Part shown: positions 19,385 through 28,039 of the stretch, one piece after another | How the letters are laid out: each line of letters opens with the position of its first letter | Position numbering within the stretch: position 1 is the first letter of the stretch | Assembly: GCF_000828615.1 (NCBI RefSeq) | Contig: NZ_AP012273.1 | Coordinates: 1,550,001-1,614,000, forward strand | Reading direction: 5' to 3' | DNA length: 64,000 bases | Source of the DNA: Thiolapillus brandeum | GTDB taxonomy: Bacteria > Pseudomonadota > Gammaproteobacteria > Chromatiales > Chromatiaceae | The notes under the pieces: generated by a model | Seen by the model: only the letters and a program-made list of their open reading frames with translations | What the model was told of the DNA's origin: nothing | Database searches by the model: none | Position numbers and translations under genes: made by a program

Positions 19385-19471
19385 TGTTTCACTCCGGTAA
19401 TTATTGATTTGTATATATGTGCCACTCCTGCGCTTCCTTTCGCCTGTGGCATACCATCCATCCCTGGATAC

Positions 19472-19499
19472 AAAAAAAGGGCTTCTTTAACGGAAGCCC
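19472..19499 (-). terminator. Rho-independent terminator of the 19550-20234 operon
   Basis: Read on the - strand: GGGCTTC, seven-base loop, GAAGCCC, then seven T residues. It lies about 50 bp after the stop of the Met-rich protein gene. Confidence 0.9.
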
Positions 19500-19549
19500 C
19501 AACAGGGGTATCAGAAGGGTTTATCTGAATTCCACATGCTTAGCCAAAC

Positions 19550-19864
19550 CTATTTCTTTTTTTGTAATGCCACGAGTTCCTTGAGCAGTGCTTCGATATT
19601 GCTCAAGCGTTGTTCCATCGTAGCCATGTGCTTTTGCATCATCTCCTGTTTTTGTTTCATCATTTCCGGATTCATCATGCCCATACCGCCACCGTGCATC
19701 ATGCCGCCTTTCATTTGACCCTGTTGCATGGGCATTTTGCCACCCTGCATCATCTGGCCCTGGTTCATGGGCATGGTTCCAGCTGGTGCCGGATCGGTGG
19801 CAAATGCGGGAAAAGCAAGTGCTGTTACCATGCCAGCAGCTAAAATCTTTTGGGTAATTTTCAT
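19550..19864 (-). CDS. Met-rich periplasmic protein, probable metal binder
   Basis: 104 residues from ATG 19864 (MKITQKILAAGMVTAL); the longer frame start is rejected since the signal peptide begins here (cleavage near AFA-TDPA). The mature part is dominated by methionine, with MxxxM, GGMMHGGGMGMM and MMNPEMM runs, then a C-terminal coiled coil of about 30 residues ending LQKKK. Met-rich motifs of this kind bind Cu(I) in PcoE/CopC-like proteins (family knowledge); the role here is inferred. Confidence 0.8.
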   Translation of the reverse strand: MKITQKILAAGMVTALAFPAFATDPAPAGTMPMNQGQMMQGGKMPMQQGQMKGGMMHGGGMGMMNPEMMKQKQEMMQKHMATMEQRLSNIEALLKELVALQKKK

Positions 19865-19902
19865 GTATAACTCCAAATGTAAGAAAATGTTTTCAAGGAA
19901 TT

Positions 19903-19937
19903 CAGGTTGCTGCCTGGAAAATAATGGGAGCAACCTG
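19903..19937 (-). other. Inverted repeat between two co-directional genes
   Basis: Perfect nine-base arms CAGGTTGCT / AGCAACCTG with a 17-base loop and no T-run. It lies in the 82-bp gap of the two-gene operon and may set the relative mRNA stability of the two genes (inference). Confidence 0.6.
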
Positions 19938-19946
19938 ATAAGTCGT

Positions 19947-20234
19947 TTACTGGTTTAAACCGTAACCTTCGGGATCTTGATCGTCCAGATCACTGGGTTT
20001 GAGCTGCTTGCGCTTCACGTTGGGATTTGTAGCTACATCTTCCGGGTTGGCCATATGGCTGCCATAGAGGTCACCTTCACCTTTCTGGGATTGACCAGTG
20101 GGTGCACCCTTGCCGTGGTCGAGCAGTGCAGACTGGTACATGTCTTCATTACCCCCAAAATGTTGGTCGTGGGCCCAGGCCGCTGTAGTAGAACCGAGGA
20201 TGGCGATGGAAGTAATGGCAATAAGCTTTTTCAT
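19947..20234 (-). CDS. Small secreted protein of unknown function
   Basis: 95 residues. Signal peptide MKKLIAITSIAILGSTTAAWA with cleavage before HDQHF. The mature part is hydrophilic, with His/Asp near the N-terminus and no cysteine. First gene behind the sigma-54-like promoter at 20315-20330; followed by the Met-rich protein gene. Family not recognised. Confidence 0.75.
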   Translation of the reverse strand: MKKLIAITSIAILGSTTAAWAHDQHFGGNEDMYQSALLDHGKGAPTGQSQKGEGDLYGSHMANPEDVATNPNVKRKQLKPSDLDDQDPEGYGLNQ

Positions 20235-20314
20235 GTTGAATTCTCCGCGTTAAATTGAGTATCTGTTTGGTTAGTCTTTTGTCCGGGCCTTCATGCCCGG
20301 CTTGAAATACCTGT

Positions 20315-20330
20315 TGCAGATACCGTGCCA
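20315..20330 (-). promoter_or_regulatory. Sigma-54 (-24/-12) promoter
   Basis: Read on the - strand: TGGCACG-GTAT-CTGCA, one mismatch from the TGGCACG-N4-TTGCW consensus and with the required 12-bp GG-to-GC distance. The start codon at 20234 lies about 70 bp beyond the expected transcription start. A 6-bp hairpin (CCGGGC-ATGAAG-GCCCGG) falls in the leader. The adjacent sigma-54 activator gene makes it the likely regulator. Confidence 0.75.
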
Positions 20331-20430
20331 ACTTGGAGAAAAAAACAAAAGATCAATTAATACAGTCGCTTACAGGAGTGTCGCAGAAAACGAAAGATCT
20401 TTGCTTTGTCACTATGAATTGTCGGAGTGT

Positions 20431-21798
20431 TCAATTTTTCAATGAATGATCGAATCCGTATTTTTTGATTCGGCGTTCCAGGGCAGGGCGGGAGATACCG
20501 AGGATTTCACATGCATTGCCTTTGTGCCAGCGGGTGTATTCCAGAATTTTTCCTACATGGCGCTTCTCGATTTCATCCAGTGAAACCAACTCCGGCTCAT
20601 TGCCATCTTTATTCCCAGGCGGGGCAGGCGCGTGTTGTTCTTCTACCAGCCCCAGAAGGCCAGGGGTAATGGTGTCATCACGGCATAGTACCGCGGCACG
20701 TGTTAGTACATTTTCCAGTTCCCGGACATTCCCGGGCCAGTCATAGTTGTTCATGCGCGTCCAGGCGGCTTCCGAGATTTTCTCGGCATGAGTATGCAAT
20801 CGCTGATTGATCTTGCGCAGCAAATGCTCGATGAGCAAAGGTAGATCTTCCATACGTTCGCGTAGCGGGGGAAGAGCGATGTTGACCACATTCAGGCGAT
20901 AGAATAAGTCTTCCCGAAACCGGCCATCATCCACCATGGCTTGCAGCTTACGGTTGGTGGCAGCGATGATTCGTGTGCTGGTATGCAGAGTCTCAGTGCC
21001 CCCCACACGTTCAAAAGTACCTTCCTGGAGCACTCGCAGGAGTTTGGCCTGGAGGCCCAGGGGAAGCTCGCCCAGTTCATCCAGAAACAAGGTGCCTTCA
21101 GCAGCCAGTTCGAACTTGCCCAGCTTGCGCCGGTCTGCGCCGGTGAAACTTCCCTTCTCATGGCCGAAGAGTTCACTCTCGAGGAGATTCTCCACAATGG
21201 CGGAACAATTCACCGGAAGAAACAGGCCGGTTCTCTCCGAATGGTGATGGATGGCACGAGCCACGACTTCTTTGCCGGTGCCACTTTCTCCTGTTATAAG
21301 GACGCTGGCATCACTGGCCGCAACGCTGCCGATGGTTTTGAGCAGGTGGGTGATCTGAGGGCTCTTGCCCACGATCTGGTTGAGTGTGACCACTTCGCCA
21401 GTGGTCTTGCTGATGGCATGTACCTTACGCGACAGTCGGTGGCTTTGTAGTGCATTGGCAAGGGTGGTATCCAGTTCCAGCTCGTCCATGGGTTTGCGCA
21501 CGAAGTCATAAGCCCCCACTTTCATGGCCTCGATGACCAGGGTATTGTCGGAAACCCCGGTCACCATGATCACTGGTGGCGCATCTTTTTCGGCTTTGAT
21601 CTCCTTTAGCAGGTCCATGCCAAAACCATCCGGTAGCTGCTGATCCAGGAGGATGAGATCAGGCGTGATTTCCATCAACAGCTTTCGTGCCTGCGCCAGG
21701 CTGTTGGCCACTGATGGTGTATGTTCCAGGTCTTCCAGATGCATGGAGAGCAGCTGCGAAAAAACCTCGTCATCTTCAACAACAAGTATATTGGCCAT
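20431..21798 (-). CDS. Sigma-54-dependent response regulator (NtrC/ZraR type)
   Basis: 455 residues from ATG 21798 (MANILVVEDDE). Receiver domain (about 1-115; acidic pair EDDE, phospho-Asp in LILLDQQLP, Lys in FVRKPMD). AAA+ domain: Walker A GESGTGKE, sigma-54 contact loop GSFTGA (usual GAFTGA with Ser), Walker B GTLFLDELGELP and the R-finger region. A Fis-type HTH at the C-terminus (ACEILGISRPALERRIKKYG). Divergent from its sensor kinase gene. Likely activates the small periplasmic-protein operon. Confidence 0.93.
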   Translation of the reverse strand: MANILVVEDDEVFSQLLSMHLEDLEHTPSVANSLAQARKLLMEITPDLILLDQQLPDGFGMDLLKEIKAEKDAPPVIMVTGVSDNTLVIEAMKVGAYDFVRKPMDELELDTTLANALQSHRLSRKVHAISKTTGEVVTLNQIVGKSPQITHLLKTIGSVAASDASVLITGESGTGKEVVARAIHHHSERTGLFLPVNCSAIVENLLESELFGHEKGSFTGADRRKLGKFELAAEGTLFLDELGELPLGLQAKLLRVLQEGTFERVGGTETLHTSTRIIAATNRKLQAMVDDGRFREDLFYRLNVVNIALPPLRERMEDLPLLIEHLLRKINQRLHTHAEKISEAAWTRMNNYDWPGNVRELENVLTRAAVLCRDDTITPGLLGLVEEQHAPAPPGNKDGNEPELVSLDEIEKRHVGKILEYTRWHKGNACEILGISRPALERRIKKYGFDHSLKN

Positions 21799-21873
21799 GG
21801 GTATCAGGTCCTGGTGTTCAGTCAATAGTTGGATGCTATAGTAGATCGATATTCCGAATCATATTGGATATTC

Positions 21874-23253
21874 ATGGGCATAAAGAAGTTCATTCGTGAC
21901 CAGAAACCGCTCACTATTTCCCTGATCAGCTTCCTGCTGATGCTCGCCATCGTTATCACTGTCGGGTTGACGGGTGGTAACCATATTATCCGGTATTTGC
22001 AGGTACAGTTGATGGAGCATGGCATCATGCACAATGAGGATGTCATCAAGGGTCTGCGTCCATTGCTCGAACGTGCTTTGCAGGATGGTAAACCGATAAA
22101 CAGGGTAATTTCCGATTTTCAGTCCTTTATCGATCATGCTGAACCTTTTGGGGTAAGGCTGTTTCTTATTGATCGCAAGCGCAACCTTGTCATAGCAGAC
22201 AGTGCTACCGCAAAAAAGTTGCCTTTTCCTGTGAACAGGCTGTTGGGAGCACCGGCCAGACAACTGGATGGTACCCCCATATCGGATCTCGGCCACTGGC
22301 GAGGCGCTGCCTGGCGGGTAAACAAGGCAGGGAATATCGAGCTGCTTTCCTTGCGCAATATCGATACTGATGGGCCAGCGTGGACCCTGGGTGTGAGCAG
22401 CGATCTCAGCGAACTTCTAAGTTTCATGGATGAACTGCATTTCCATCTGGACACGGTTCTGCTCATTACCTACGGGATTATTGGTCTTCTTGGTTTCATG
22501 ATGCTGCGTTGGGTCGGCAGGCGCTATGAATCCGGTCTGGAGGAGCAGGTTGTTCAGCGCACCAATGAATTGGAATCTGTACACCAGAAACTGCTGGAGC
22601 ATGCACGCCTGGCGACCATTGGCCAGACAGCTTCGGTAATGGCTCATGAAATGCGAAATCCACTCGCATCCATGAAGCTGGCGCTTTCCAGTGTAAGTCG
22701 CAGCCGCACCCTGTCTGACCGGGAAAGACAACGTGTGGATTTGGTGGTGGGTGAAGTGGACAGGCTGGAGGCGATGCTCTCAGACACGTTGGAGTATGTT
22801 CAGCCTATCGAGAAAGATGAAACACCGGTGCTGCTCGATGATTTGCTCGATCAGGTACTTGAACTGGAACAGCCTTTGATGAATGAATGTGGTATACGGC
22901 TGGAGCGGCAGCGTTGCCATCGATGCTCACCCCTTCATCTGGACAGTAACAAGATGCGTCAAGTGTTACTCAACCTGGTAAAGAACGCCCGTGAGGCCAC
23001 GCCGGACAACGGTATGATCAGCATCGGTCTGCAGCAGGTGTCGCAAGGATTATTACTGAAGATCCACAATCAGGGGGAACCTGCCAGCAGGGAAGTGCTG
23101 GAGCAGGCCTTTGATTTTTTCTTCACCACCAAGGCCCGTGGAACCGGGCTTGGACTGGGTTTGGTGAAACGGGTAGTGGAAGCGCATGGCGGAAGTGTGG
23201 CGCTGCACAGTGACGATACCGGGGTGACTGCAGAGGTCCGGTTGCCTCTATAA
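21874..23253 (+). CDS. Membrane sensor histidine kinase
   Basis: 459 residues from ATG 21874. Two transmembrane segments (about 13-33 and 192-212) bracket a periplasmic sensor domain of about 160 residues. HisKA with H-box MAHEMRNPLAS, N-box NLVKNAREATPDN, and G-box GTGLGLGLVKRVVEAHGG follow. Partner of the divergent sigma-54 regulator; the two start codons are 75 bp apart, a ZraS/ZraR-like or HydH/HydG-like pair. The signal is unknown, but the gene neighbourhood suggests a metal. Confidence 0.9.
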   Translation: MGIKKFIRDQKPLTISLISFLLMLAIVITVGLTGGNHIIRYLQVQLMEHGIMHNEDVIKGLRPLLERALQDGKPINRVISDFQSFIDHAEPFGVRLFLIDRKRNLVIADSATAKKLPFPVNRLLGAPARQLDGTPISDLGHWRGAAWRVNKAGNIELLSLRNIDTDGPAWTLGVSSDLSELLSFMDELHFHLDTVLLITYGIIGLLGFMMLRWVGRRYESGLEEQVVQRTNELESVHQKLLEHARLATIGQTASVMAHEMRNPLASMKLALSSVSRSRTLSDRERQRVDLVVGEVDRLEAMLSDTLEYVQPIEKDETPVLLDDLLDQVLELEQPLMNECGIRLERQRCHRCSPLHLDSNKMRQVLLNLVKNAREATPDNGMISIGLQQVSQGLLLKIHNQGEPASREVLEQAFDFFFTTKARGTGLGLGLVKRVVEAHGGSVALHSDDTGVTAEVRLPL

Positions 23254-23396
23254 AAGAGAGATCTCTTTCCTTCCTTAAAAAACCAGATTTTTATCAACAG
23301 CTTGCCTTGCCCATGCTATTCAGCCAAGGGCCACAAAGGAGCACCTGAAATATAGTGTTACGCGGAGCCTGTTGCTCATTCCTGCAAATTTTCTGG

Positions 23397-23429
23397 TTGC
23401 GTAAGAAAACGCGAATTATTATCATTAGC
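23397..23429 (+). promoter_or_regulatory. Promoter with overlapping Fur-box-like site
   Basis: TTGCGT (23397-23402), 17-bp spacer and TATCAT (23420-23425). The 19 bases 23411-23429 match the Fur consensus GATAATGATAATCATTATC at 14 of 19 positions and cover the -10 box, the usual position for repression by Fe-loaded Fur. It precedes an iron permease gene. Confidence 0.65.
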
Positions 23430-23455
23430 GTAGCTTTGGTTTTGTGGTGGGCGTA

Positions 23456-25375
23456 ATGAGAGCACTTTTATTGAGTTTGTTGATTGGATTCGTGACTCCC
23501 GTGGCGGTGCAGGCGAATGAGCCGCTGCAAAAAGTGCAGCAGCTCGTGGACTATGTTGGTGTGGATTATCATGATGCCGTCTCTGGCGGGCGTATCCTCA
23601 ATGCAACTGAATACGACGAGATGCTGGATTTTTCCGGCACCCTGGTGGATTTGTCCAGAGAACTTCCCAACGCCCCACAAGTGCTGGCGATTCAAAACAA
23701 GCTGACAGCACTGGACAAATTGATACAGGCTCGCGGGGAAGCCCAGGAAGTATCCAGCCTGGCAGGAGAGATCAGGCAACTGCTGATTCAGGCCTATGGA
23801 CTGACCGTGGTGCCCCACAAGCTGCCGGATCTGGCGCGAGGTAAGGCACTCTATTCAGAACAATGCACCTCTTGTCATGGTCTCGAAGGCCAGGGAAACG
23901 GTGTGCTCGCCGGTACGCTGAATCCATCGCCTACTGATTTTACGGATTATGATCGGTACAGCGAGCGCACGGTTTATGGTCTGTACAACACTATCACCCA
24001 TGGTGTGGAAGGGACGGCCATGCAAAGTTATGCGGCGCTGCCCGATGCCGACCGTTGGGCGCTGGCTTTCTATGTCGGGCAATTGGCAGCTTCCGCAAAG
24101 TACGGGGAAGCAGCACCGGATATCGAGGCCCTCGATCCCCAAAAGATCGGGGCGCACGGATTGACCACCATGACCCCGGCCGAAGTGACATCCAAGTTTG
24201 GTGACAAGGGTGCACAATTGATGGCGTGGCTGCGCAGCCATCCGGAAACCGTAATTGGCGTCGAGGACTCATCTGGCCTGGCGTTTGCCCGCGATACATT
24301 GCAGCAGAGTCTTGCTGCCTACAAAACGGGGGATCACAAAGCCGCACATGACTTGGCGGTGACGGCCTATCTTGAAGGTTTCGAGCTCATGGAAGGAAGC
24401 CTGGATGCGGTGGATGGCGATCTGCGTCGCCGGATAGAAGGTGGCATGACCGCTTACCGCGGGCTGATAAAGAAAAACGCGCCTTATACAGAGCTCTCCA
24501 ATCAAGTGGAACACTTGAATACATTGCTGACATCTGCTGAAAACAAGCTGGCAAGCCACAGCCTTTCACCTGCCACTGCTTATACCAGTGCCCTGGTGAT
24601 TTTACTGCGGGAAGGCCTGGAGGCAATCCTGGTCATCGCAGCTCTTGCAGCCTTTCTCATCAAGACAGGGCGCCGCGATGGCCTGCGTTACCTTTACCTG
24701 GGTACGGGTGCCGCTTTCTTTTTAGGGCTGTTGACCTGGTATGTGTCTTCCAACGTCATCACCATTGGTGGTGCCGGGCGGGAACTCACTGAGGGCTTTG
24801 CCGCGCTGTTTGCGGCTGTCATGCTCTTCTATGTGGGTTTCTGGCTACACAGCAAGACCGGTGCAGCCCAGTGGAAGGCGTTTATTCATGGCAGCATTGA
24901 AAAAGCTCTGAGCAAGGGAACCCTCTGGGGATTGTCCGGGTTGGCTTTTATCGCGGTCTATCGGGAAATCTTTGAAACCGTGCTCTTCTATCAGGCGCTG
25001 TGGATTCAGACGGGCAAAGCCGGGCAGGGCATGATATTCACGGGCTTTCTCACGGCTGCCGGGGCATTGCTGCTGATTGGCTGGCTGATTCTGCGTTACA
25101 GCACCCGCCTGCCTTTACGTCAATTTTTCTCGGTGTCCGGTGTCTTCATGTTCGTACTGGCCATCATTTTTGCCGGCAAGGGTATTGCCGCCTTGCAGGA
25201 GGCAGGCAAACTACCGGTCTCCATCGTTAATTTTCCCTCCGTCGAGGTTTTGGGTATCTATCCCAATCTGCAAGGGCTGGGCGTACAACTGACGCTTGTT
25301 CTTGTTGCGGTACTGCTGTTGTGGAAAGGTTCAAAAACCTCGTCAGGTAAACAAACCCGGAGTTCTCAGGCATGA
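23456..25375 (+). CDS. Cytochrome c-FTR1 iron permease fusion
   Basis: 639 residues. Signal peptide (cleavage near VQA-NEP), an N-terminal helical region, a class I cytochrome c domain (haem site CTSCH near residue 140; axial Met candidates in GTAMQSYAAL), a helical linker, then a 7-helix FTR1/EfeU permease with REGLE (LLREGLEAILVIAA) and the second motif YREIFETVLFY. FTR1 proteins import oxidised Fe(III); the fused haem domain may couple oxidation to uptake (inference). The stop overlaps the next cytochrome c gene. Confidence 0.92.
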   Translation: MRALLLSLLIGFVTPVAVQANEPLQKVQQLVDYVGVDYHDAVSGGRILNATEYDEMLDFSGTLVDLSRELPNAPQVLAIQNKLTALDKLIQARGEAQEVSSLAGEIRQLLIQAYGLTVVPHKLPDLARGKALYSEQCTSCHGLEGQGNGVLAGTLNPSPTDFTDYDRYSERTVYGLYNTITHGVEGTAMQSYAALPDADRWALAFYVGQLAASAKYGEAAPDIEALDPQKIGAHGLTTMTPAEVTSKFGDKGAQLMAWLRSHPETVIGVEDSSGLAFARDTLQQSLAAYKTGDHKAAHDLAVTAYLEGFELMEGSLDAVDGDLRRRIEGGMTAYRGLIKKNAPYTELSNQVEHLNTLLTSAENKLASHSLSPATAYTSALVILLREGLEAILVIAALAAFLIKTGRRDGLRYLYLGTGAAFFLGLLTWYVSSNVITIGGAGRELTEGFAALFAAVMLFYVGFWLHSKTGAAQWKAFIHGSIEKALSKGTLWGLSGLAFIAVYREIFETVLFYQALWIQTGKAGQGMIFTGFLTAAGALLLIGWLILRYSTRLPLRQFFSVSGVFMFVLAIIFAGKGIAALQEAGKLPVSIVNFPSVEVLGIYPNLQGLGVQLTLVLVAVLLLWKGSKTSSGKQTRSSQA

Positions 25376-25851
25376 AGAAAAAAATGATGATGACCACTGT
25401 ACTTGCGGGGGCCTTGGTGCTCTCTATTGTTGCGCTTGGTGAAATGGGGATGATGCGAGGCCCCGGAATGATGCGGGGCGGGATGATGAATATGTCCATG
25501 GTTCGCCATCATTATGTAATGCGAAATGGTATCGATCAGCGTTACACCAGCCAGCGTAATCCTTTGTCTTTTACGGAATCCAATCTCCAGGAAGGTGAGA
25601 ATCTCTACACAAGCAACTGCGCAGCCTGTCATGGAAGCAGAGGGCAGGGGGATGGCGAAGCAGGGAAGAATCTGAATCCCAGGCCCGCCAATATCGCCCG
25701 TTTTGCCAAGATGCCCATGGCCAGTGATGGCTACCTGCTCTGGACCATCTCGGAAGGGGGTGTTCCAGTGGGTAGCGCCATGCCCCCTTTTAAAGACAGT
25801 TTGAAGCAGGATGATATCTGGAAGATCATGCTTTACCTGCGCCAGCTGTGA
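25372..25851 (+). CDS. Small c-type cytochrome
   Basis: 159 residues. N-terminal signal/anchor then a Met/Gly-rich stretch (MGMMRGPGMMRGGMMNMS), followed by one cytochrome c domain with CAACH and the distal methionine in GSAMPPF. ATGA overlap with the FTR1 fusion gene. It is likely an electron partner of the FTR1 haem domain (inference). Confidence 0.9.
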   Translation: MKKKMMMTTVLAGALVLSIVALGEMGMMRGPGMMRGGMMNMSMVRHHYVMRNGIDQRYTSQRNPLSFTESNLQEGENLYTSNCAACHGSRGQGDGEAGKNLNPRPANIARFAKMPMASDGYLLWTISEGGVPVGSAMPPFKDSLKQDDIWKIMLYLRQL

Positions 25852-25887
25852 ACCTCTCCAGTTCCAGGTAACCGATAAAATAAAAGC

Positions 25888-25918
25888 TTGACCTGGAGTC
25901 GGCTCCCACTTTTAGACT
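25888..25918 (+). promoter_or_regulatory. MerR-type promoter (19-bp spacer) with dyad
   Basis: TTGACC (25888-25893) and TAGACT (25913-25918) are separated by 19 bp, the hallmark of promoters remodelled by MerR-family activators. The spacer holds a dyad centred on GGAG-TCGG-CTCC. It drives the HMA/MerT-like/outer-membrane operon. No MerR-family gene is present in the window. Confidence 0.75.
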
Positions 25919-25987
25919 GTGTGAGGTTGAATGATATAAACCTCGCGACCGGTCTATCTTTGGTAGACACAATCTGGAGACAAGTCG

Positions 25988-26275
25988 ATGAAACAATACA
26001 CCTTACTCTTATTGCTGCTCGGGAGTTTCAGCACCTGGGCCGCCGGTACTCACTATGACATGCAGGTGGATGGCCTGGCCTGTCCCTTCTGCGCTTACAG
26101 CATCGAGAAGAAGTTCAAGAACATTGATGGTGTAGAAAATGTGAACGTGGATCTGGAAAAAGGAAAAGTGAGCGTTGATGTGGGTAATGGTGTGCAACTC
26201 ACCGAACCGCAAATGATCAAACTGTTCAAGGATGCCGGATTCACTTACCGCAGCATGCAGGCAAAGCCGTTGTGA
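25988..26275 (+). CDS. Periplasmic HMA-domain metal-binding protein (MerP-like)
   Basis: 95 residues. Signal peptide (cleavage near TWA-AGTHY) followed by one HMA fold, with metal site GLACPFCAYS (CxxC) and VENVNVDLEKGKVSVDV. A periplasmic soft-metal carrier. GTGA overlap with the MerT-like gene; the pair mirrors merP-merT, but no mercuric reductase is present. Confidence 0.9.
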   Translation: MKQYTLLLLLLGSFSTWAAGTHYDMQVDGLACPFCAYSIEKKFKNIDGVENVNVDLEKGKVSVDVGNGVQLTEPQMIKLFKDAGFTYRSMQAKPL

Positions 26276-26670
26276 GTGCCCAGCAGCATTCAGTCAAGGG
26301 TTCAGGGATTACCTGGCTGGCGCTGTTCACAACCATGGGGACGCTGATTTGCTGTGCGCTTCCCATCCTGCTCGTAACCCTTGGTCTGGGTGCAGCAGTC
26401 GCATCCCTGACTAGTAACTTTCCCATTCTGATCGCACTCAGTCAGCACAAAATATGGGTGTTTACATTCTCAGGGTTGATGCTGTTGCTTGCGGGTTGGC
26501 TGCTCTATCGGCCGGGCCGCAGTTGTCCTGTTGACCCGCAGTTGGGTGAACTGTGTGACAGGAGCCATCGTTGGAATCGCCGTGTTTACTGGGTTTCCGT
26601 AATTATATGGAGTATTGGTTTTACCTCAGCCTATCTGGCGTTACCTGTACGCATGTGGCTTGATTCGTGA
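26272..26670 (+). CDS. MerT-like inner-membrane metal transporter
   Basis: 132 residues, GTG start. Three membrane spans; the first carries the vicinal pair LICCALPILL, as in MerT where the cysteine pair accepts the metal from MerP. A second Cys pair follows on the loop (RSCPVDPQLGELC). Likely moves a thiophilic metal across the inner membrane. It overlaps both neighbours, giving a tight three-gene operon. Confidence 0.82.
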   Translation: MSAQQHSVKGSGITWLALFTTMGTLICCALPILLVTLGLGAAVASLTSNFPILIALSQHKIWVFTFSGLMLLLAGWLLYRPGRSCPVDPQLGELCDRSHRWNRRVYWVSVIIWSIGFTSAYLALPVRMWLDS

Positions 26671-27584
26671 ATATCTTGAGTGCCGGATATCGATGGAGAG
26701 GGATGCTGTTTCCTCTGCTGGTATTGTTGGCGATAACAAATATCTTGAGGGCTGCCCCCATCACCTTCAACACGGCGTTGGCCGTGGGAAAGGGTGAATA
26801 TGTGCTGCGAGAACAATTGGTAGTCAACCAATCGGGACAAGATCCCAGTGCATTGGATCGTGACCGGTCGGAAACGGCACTAGTGACTGCTCTAGGTTAT
26901 GGCTTGAGCAGCAAATGGGCGGTATTCGCTGCCTTACCCTACAGATATATTGATCTTGACCTTGAGATCAATGAACAGCCCGTAGGGCAGCATTCCAGTG
27001 GTATTGGTGATTTGTCGCTCTTTGCCCGTTATACCGCCTATCAGTGGGATGCTGCTGCACAAACAATGCGTATTGCGCCTTTTGTCGGCATCAAAGCGCC
27101 AACCGGTGAATACAAAGCCCATGACAATCTTGGCAGGTTGCCGCCACCGGCACAGCTTGGAACGGGTTCCTGGGATCCCTTTACTGGCGTTGTATTGACC
27201 TACCAGACCTTGCAGTACCAGTTCGACAGCCAGCTCAGCTATCGAATCAATAATAAGGCTGAGGGGTTCGAGGCCGGTGATATTGCCCGGCTCGATGGCT
27301 CCCTGCAATATCGGCTTTATCCCCGTATACTATCGGGTGGAACCCCAGGTTTTTTATATGGCGTTCTTGAAATGAACCTGATCCACCAGGATAAAAATGA
27401 AGTGGGCGGGGTTGAAGATGACAATAGCGGTGGCACCCGGTTATTCGTGACGCCGGGCATTCAGTATGTGACCCGACGTTGGATACTGGAGACCGCCATA
27501 CAGCTACCCGTGAAGCAAAATCTCAATGGTCAGGCATTGGAGAATGATTACATTCTTCGTGCCGGTTTCCGTATCAATTTTTGA
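26667..27584 (+). CDS. Outer-membrane beta-barrel protein (transporter-like)
   Basis: 305 residues, GTG start overlapping the previous stop. N-terminal hydrophobic signal (about 13-29, RAAPITF). The rest alternates amphipathic strands (SSKWAVFAALPYRYIDL, LFARYTAYQW, LSYRINNKAEG), ending in the aromatic FRINF typical of outer-membrane barrels. Resembles the Phenol_MetA_deg-type transporter group (inference). It completes an envelope-spanning set with the MerP-like and MerT-like proteins. Confidence 0.8.
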   Translation: MNILSAGYRWRGMLFPLLVLLAITNILRAAPITFNTALAVGKGEYVLREQLVVNQSGQDPSALDRDRSETALVTALGYGLSSKWAVFAALPYRYIDLDLEINEQPVGQHSSGIGDLSLFARYTAYQWDAAAQTMRIAPFVGIKAPTGEYKAHDNLGRLPPPAQLGTGSWDPFTGVVLTYQTLQYQFDSQLSYRINNKAEGFEAGDIARLDGSLQYRLYPRILSGGTPGFLYGVLEMNLIHQDKNEVGGVEDDNSGGTRLFVTPGIQYVTRRWILETAIQLPVKQNLNGQALENDYILRAGFRINF

Positions 27585-28039
27585 TTCTTGCGCTTGCTTC
27601 AATCTAGGGGTCTGTCGGATTTAACGCTGTTTGGCTGCAAATCTCTGGATGGCGATTCACTCAGCTTATCAAACTCGTTAATTCTACTTTGTCATATTTC
27701 CAGCTCCCGTCGCAGGCAGGATTCGAGGGGCTTTTACCTTCGTCGGTGTCGCTCCTGAATGATACGGGCAATACGCTCGGATGTGGATTCCGGTCATGGT
27801 GAAGTGTGCGTTGGCGGTGGTGCAGGGCAAGGCACCACGACGCAGAATAGTTGTTCTATTCCTAGGAGTTGCAACCCAGCCATGCGCCGCTGCAAGCGTG
27901 CAATTCGCCTTGTAGCCTGGCTCATCCAGCAAGTGAATGAGTAAATCAAAGCAACTGCTTGGAAAAACAGTAGCTTAGTATCTGAAAGGAGTGGTCAACT
28001 GAGGATTCTAGGTTCAACGGTTGCCGGACTGGCGCAGAC
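27585..28039. other. Gene-free stretch with one imperfect hairpin
   Basis: I see no credible gene. At 27822-27890 the order GGCAAGGC, then the stem GAATAG-TTGTT-CTATTC, then AACCCAGCC resembles the first hairpin of the structured elements at 32900 and 34252, but the long outer stem is not clear. This may be a decayed copy. Confidence 0.4.
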
